From contig NZ_PJRJ01000003.1 of the NCBI RefSeq assembly GCF_003711395.1, positions 1-64,000 on the forward strand: a stretch of 64,000 bases of DNA, written 5' to 3'. The position numbers and the translations under genes are program-made. The notes beneath the pieces were generated by a model. The model was given only the letters and a program-made list of their open reading frames with translations, was not told where the DNA came from and did no database searches. This document shows positions 59,942 to 64,000 of this stretch, one piece after another (within the stretch, counting starts at the first letter, position 1; each line of letters opens with the position of its first letter). The DNA comes from Acinetobacter sp. B51(2017). GTDB lineage: Bacteria; Pseudomonadota; Gammaproteobacteria; Pseudomonadales; Moraxellaceae.

Positions 59942-62900
59942 TTAGAACTTCCAGTGATAGAACACATCCACCGCGCGTTCTAAGGCTTGGCTGGCTTCTA
60001 AATACACCCGTTGATTCATTTGATAACGTAAAGTCAGTTTATTGACTGGGGTAAATACCCCTACTCCATAACGGATAAATAAATCAGGGGTAATATAACC
60101 GGTCACAGAGACTTGGGTATCATCGCCTGTGCCTTGGGCATCTAGCGCTAAACCGCTTAAACCAAAGGTACGACCAATTTGGTTGGTCAATGCGCGGGTG
60201 CCGCCTAAGCCCATACTAATCCCTGCTGCGGCAATGGTATTATTCACATCTGATCTAAAGCCTTCGGTTTGGCTGATGCCACTGGTGCCATCATTGATCC
60301 GCCCTGTAATTAAGGCATTTAAAGCTTCTTGTTCCGAAAGCCCTGCATCGTTATACACCTGAATATTTGGGCTTGAGCCAGTGCCTGTAACGCGTACCCC
60401 CACTGTACTGCCTTGCACCAGTTTATTGGCATCAATATCTAAACTTGGATTAGCCAGCGGCCCATTAAAACGCGCAATGGCACGATTTAAATCTAAGCTT
60501 TGTCCGTAGGCTTCAATTTTGACCCGTTTTGAGACACCAATCGCGCCATTGGCACGCATAGCACTTTCTAAACCACGTTGTGATAAATAAACGCGCCCAA
60601 TTAAAGGAATGCGACTATCAAAGCCTTGGAAAATCACTTGATTACCCAGTTGCACCATGACATCAGCACGAATATCCCAAGGTTTCGCCGCACGTAAAAT
60701 GGCCAATTGGTTTTGCCCTTCGCGCACAATACGTACATCCGAAGAAACATTGACCACAGGTGCCGATGCTTCAGGCATAGAAATTAAGGCGCGCGGCACC
60801 TGCACTTCACCAGTTAAACTAACACGGCGCCGAGTTGGTAATACATCTAAATTAATTTCAGGATCAATCACCGCGGTAATTAACGGTGCTTGACGGATGA
60901 GTAAATCATCACCTTTGAGTTTAAGCTGAATGCGTGGCTCGTCGCGCCAATCGACACCACCAGTAAGGTGCCCCACACCACGCCCACTGTTAAAAGCACC
61001 ATTAATGCTGGCTTGGTTTTGACGAATTGATGAATAGAGTTGAATGTTATTAAGATTAATCGGCAGTGAAATCATGCTAATCGCACCATCTTTTAAGCGC
61101 AATTCACCATTAAATTCAGGATCGGTTAAAGCACCTTGCACTTTACCCGCAAAAGACAATGTGCCACCAATGGAACGTACATCTTGAATAAAAGGTTTAA
61201 CAATCTTTAAGTCGACTTTGTCAAAGGCCACTTCGCCACGCATGGTTTTACGCGCGCCATAAGGGTCAATCACTACATTGGCATAACCGGTACCAATTTC
61301 TTGAGTTTTCACATCCAAACGTAGTTGTAAGCCTTCAGCTACGCTTTTTGCCACCACCGCTACTTGCTCGTAACCAATTTTAGAGGCTTGATACTGTGGA
61401 TCTTCCGCATCTAACCCAATAGTACCGTTACGGGTGATTAAACGTGCATCCAATTTCGGCTTTTGCCCTTGTGCCCATGAGGCTTTGGCATAACCATTGA
61501 CTTTACCAGTAATGCTTAAACCTTCTGGCATAAAGGCAGCAAAATCACTTAAATCAACATTTTTGGTGGTGAGTGACACATTGCCCTTACTTGGACTGAC
61601 CTTTAAAGGCTGATCGACACATAATTGACTTTGCTGACTCATCCAACAATGCGCACCCACTAACAGTTCCTGCCGAGCATTGTTATACACCACTGCCGCA
61701 GATTGACGTTGCAGCAAATGGGTTCTAAATGAATTGAAGTCACCTTTTTGGATTTGCCCCAACCAATCGTTATTATTGTTAAAACCACCAGCCAATTGCA
61801 CATAGAACGTACTTAAACGGTTTTTGGCCTGTACTTTTAACAGATGCGCGTTGTATTTACCGACTAAAGAAATTTCGCCATTTTGAATTTCACGTCCACC
61901 AGCACGCAAACCTTGTAAACTCGCAGTCATAGAGGTTGGGGTAGTGGTTGAGGTTGGTAATTCGCCTTGTAAACGCATTTTGTTCATACTGAGCGTATCA
62001 TTAAAGGCAAAACCATCGACCGCCAAATTGGCCGTGGCTTTTAAACGTGGCTGCGCTTGTACATTTAAGTTGCCATAAATGCGGCCTTTGAGGCCCGGAT
62101 AGAGTTCATATAATGCTGGTGCATTAATGCTTAAACGTAAGCTTTGGGCATTGCCTGTGGCATGCAACTGATTATTGGCATAAGCCAGATGCAAGTTATT
62201 GGCTTCAAATTGGCTCGGTACAAAACCGCTTTGCTCATTTTTCAGCAACACCGCTAAATTACCCTGACCACGCAGTGGCTTACCATTTAAGTTGCCGGCA
62301 ATATTCAAATTTTGTAATTGAACTTTCTTTAATTGATCAGTCCAAGTGCCTTGGGTTTTTAAATTACCAGAAACTTCACCAGTTAAGCTAGAGACAAAAT
62401 ACTGCGGTTTAAAACGATTTAGACTGGCATTGATATTCCAACTTAAGGTATTGGCTAAATTAACTTGACCATTGGCTAAGATTTTTCCGGCAATGCCATC
62501 ATGTTTTAATTCTTGAATATTTAAAAAGTCAGGTGTACCCGAGATTTTAAATTTCAAGCCACCTTTAGACACCGGTACGCTACTGGCATCTAAAGCACCA
62601 TCGTAATTGACGGCATAGCCTTTAAACGCGCCACCGGCTTTTTCATCATGGAACAATAATGCCGCAGTACTTTGCCCTGTTAAGCGTACCGTTTCATTTT
62701 GCTCTGCCAAACGTCCGAGTAAATTAATTTGACTGAGTTGAATAATTTGCTGATTGGGCAAGGCATAACCACTGGCTGTCACTTGACCATTTAAACGATC
62801 CACCGGTAAGGCAGCCACTAAGCTTTGTGGATTAAAATCTTTGGCATTGAGGTTCGCGCGCCATTTCAACTGACGTTTTTCATCCGGTAAATCCACCACA

Positions 62901-64000
62901 GCGTTGCCTGTCAGTGCACCGCTCGCAGCTTTATAATCAAAGCGTGGCACGTTTAAAATATTATTTTTAATATTTAGGTCAGCTTGATAGGCACCAGTCG
63001 GTAAAAAGCCGCTGTCATGTTGTTTAACTTGCGTGGCAAGCTGAATATTTTGCTGTCCCTCAAGTAAGGTAATTTTGGCATTACCTTGCTCACTCGACAG
63101 CCAACCCATATACGGTACCGCACGGTCAATATTGCGCCATGCCACATTGAGTAACATTGGATTAGGCTTTTTCGGCTGTTCAGGATTTTGATCGAGCTGC
63201 ACATGCCATTTTTCATAACGGTCAAAATCAACATCTGCCGTAAGATGTAAGCCTTTTTCTAAAGTACCTTTAGAAGCTAACTTGCCATCCAAACTTGGCG
63301 GTAAAAACTCTTGAATCACTTGCGGAATGACCGGATCTTTTGGATTAAGCTTATCCATACGACCGCTTAAATCCCAAGTGACTTGATCTTTCCAACTCAC
63401 CACACCGCCTAAGTTTAGCGCGCCTTTCATCACCTGACCATTTAAGCTATGAATATCAATTTGATTGACAAAGTCAGTGTGCATTAAGGCACTGTATTGG
63501 CCTTTAGGAATATCTTGACCACTGAGATCGGTATTCAGGTCAATATCAAAACCATGCGCATTACCATTAAATTTGGCTAAACCATCTTCCGCATAGAGTT
63601 TTTGCTCGGTTAAAAATGGCAGATGATAGTGCTTAAATTTCAGTGCACCAAACATTGGCACATCTTTACGTACTGGATGCACCACAATCCAACCGGTGAG
63701 TAAATCTGGGTTACGGGTGGCGACTCCGGCTTGAATACTATCTAATGAACCTTTGGCCACCACTTTAATATCATGAATATTTAAGCTATTGTTCAGCGAG
63801 GGTAAATTGATATCCGCGATGGCATCAATTGGATAAGTGCCCTGAAAATCCATGCTCCCTGTGGCGTTCTTCACCAATAAGTAGCCCATATTGACACTGG
63901 TGTCTTTAAATTCGAGCTTGGTATCACTCCACACCGCATCATTTAACACTGCATCATAGAAATCAACTTTGCTACCACCTGCAGTTTGAATCAATAAATA
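59942..64000 (-). CDS. tamB: Translocation and assembly module protein TamB, C-terminal part (cut by window edge)
   Basis: The frame is open to the right edge, giving more than 1350 residues of a very long AsmA/DUF490-type protein. Long runs of alternating beta-strand pattern fill it, forming the lipid-transport groove of the inner-membrane-anchored TamB. The conserved C-terminal DUF490 domain is recognisable (PLIGRVYLSQRG, GSSPNIQVYNDAGLSEQEALN, VGVFTPVNKLTLRYQMNQR, ending YHWKF). TamB moves phospholipids to the outer membrane with TamA, which should lie beyond the edge. The N-terminal membrane anchor is not in view. Confidence 0.93.
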   Translation of the reverse strand, partial: YLLIQTAGGSKVDFYDAVLNDAVWSDTKLEFKDTSVNMGYLLVKNATGSMDFQGTYPIDAIADINLPSLNNSLNIHDIKVVAKGSLDSIQAGVATRNPDLLTGWIVVHPVRKDVPMFGALKFKHYHLPFLTEQKLYAEDGLAKFNGNAHGFDIDLNTDLSGQDIPKGQYSALMHTDFVNQIDIHSLNGQVMKGALNLGGVVSWKDQVTWDLSGRMDKLNPKDPVIPQVIQEFLPPSLDGKLASKGTLEKGLHLTADVDFDRYEKWHVQLDQNPEQPKKPNPMLLNVAWRNIDRAVPYMGWLSSEQGNAKITLLEGQQNIQLATQVKQHDSGFLPTGAYQADLNIKNNILNVPRFDYKAASGALTGNAVVDLPDEKRQLKWRANLNAKDFNPQSLVAALPVDRLNGQVTASGYALPNQQIIQLSQINLLGRLAEQNETVRLTGQSTAALLFHDEKAGGAFKGYAVNYDGALDASSVPVSKGGLKFKISGTPDFLNIQELKHDGIAGKILANGQVNLANTLSWNINASLNRFKPQYFVSSLTGEVSGNLKTQGTWTDQLKKVQLQNLNIAGNLNGKPLRGQGNLAVLLKNEQSGFVPSQFEANNLHLAYANNQLHATGNAQSLRLSINAPALYELYPGLKGRIYGNLNVQAQPRLKATANLAVDGFAFNDTLSMNKMRLQGELPTSTTTPTSMTASLQGLRAGGREIQNGEISLVGKYNAHLLKVQAKNRLSTFYVQLAGGFNNNNDWLGQIQKGDFNSFRTHLLQRQSAAVVYNNARQELLVGAHCWMSQQSQLCVDQPLKVSPSKGNVSLTTKNVDLSDFAAFMPEGLSITGKVNGYAKASWAQGQKPKLDARLITRNGTIGLDAEDPQYQASKIGYEQVAVVAKSVAEGLQLRLDVKTQEIGTGYANVVIDPYGARKTMRGEVAFDKVDLKIVKPFIQDVRSIGGTLSFAGKVQGALTDPEFNGELRLKDGAISMISLPINLNNIQLYSSIRQNQASINGAFNSGRGVGHLTGGVDWRDEPRIQLKLKGDDLLIRQAPLITAVIDPEINLDVLPTRRRVSLTGEVQVPRALISMPEASAPVVNVSSDVRIVREGQNQLAILRAAKPWDIRADVMVQLGNQVIFQGFDSRIPLIGRVYLSQRGLESAMRANGAIGVSKRVKIEAYGQSLDLNRAIARFNGPLANPSLDIDANKLVQGSTVGVRVTGTGSSPNIQVYNDAGLSEQEALNALITGRINDGTSGISQTEGFRSDVNNTIAAAGISMGLGGTRALTNQIGRTFGLSGLALDAQGTGDDTQVSVTGYITPDLFIRYGVGVFTPVNKLTLRYQMNQRVYLEASQALERAVDVFYHWKF

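Overview
The window looks like a chromosomal segment of an Acinetobacter species (Moraxellaceae, Gammaproteobacteria). Reasons: moderately AT-rich coding sequence; the pyrG-kdsA-eno-ftsB-ispD order; a PACE-type AceI efflux pump beside a LysR regulator; a glutaryl-CoA dehydrogenase / CaiB-BaiF transferase / LysR group; and many short proteins of the kind found in that genus. No rRNA, tRNA, CRISPR array or prophage was seen. The species cannot be fixed from sequence reading alone.

Layout. 1-1.24 kb: right end of an IS982-like insertion sequence that has removed the start of a sulfonate-binding lipoprotein gene. 1.2-8.9 kb: small unknown proteins, an ABC1/UbiB-type kinase, a GNAT acetyltransferase, a Fur-box-preceded TonB receptor, and a Bcr/CflA efflux pump with its TetR regulator and an 18-bp palindromic operator. 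8.9-14.4 kb: lpxB, a TauE/SafE permease, DAHP synthase, a phosphatase-like protein and ispF. 14.4-16.8 kb: a DadA-type flavoprotein behind a tandem glycine riboswitch, and a uracil-DNA-glycosylase-fold protein. 16.8-23.1 kb: envelope and housekeeping genes on the minus strand (rodA, ispD, ftsB, eno, kdsA, pyrG). 23.3-28.7 kb: a repeat-rich lipoprotein, a YheT-type hydrolase, and fadH divergent from a PadR regulator plus hydrolase, with a perfect 20-bp palindrome between them.

28.7-33.5 kb is a glutarate-catabolism locus: CaiB/BaiF CoA-transferase, a collapsed MFS transporter gene, gcdH, a divergent LysR regulator, and a Sir2 deacylase whose start overlaps the regulator's stop. The sirtuin carries the Tyr-x2-Arg motif typical of acidic-acyl deacylases, so it may remove glutaryl marks caused by glutaryl-CoA. 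This is the most interesting hypothesis in the window. 33.5-35.6 kb is dnaX, interrupted by about fifteen in-frame copies of a 9-bp repeat coding Val-Glu-Ala.

35.7-46.6 kb: an NlpE-like Cys-rich lipoprotein, a MaoC / long FabG / thiolase group, the aceI-like pump with its LysR regulator, transaldolase, LysE- and BenE-type transporters, a lipoprotein esterase and two tandem universal stress proteins. 46.6-54.5 kb: a DUF2254 membrane protein, pepN, an unknown zinc-ribbon protein, thiM and gltS. 54.7-56.1 kb is a small AT-rich accessory patch holding a short unknown protein and a solitary Mrr-type endonuclease with a probable modified-base-reading N-terminal domain. 56.1-64 kb: acnB, two small proteins and the C-terminal part of tamB, which runs off the right edge.

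Operons here are short and usually bounded by clear hairpin terminators, many of them shared by convergent genes. Several starts are refined from Shine-Dalgarno positions and known family lengths.
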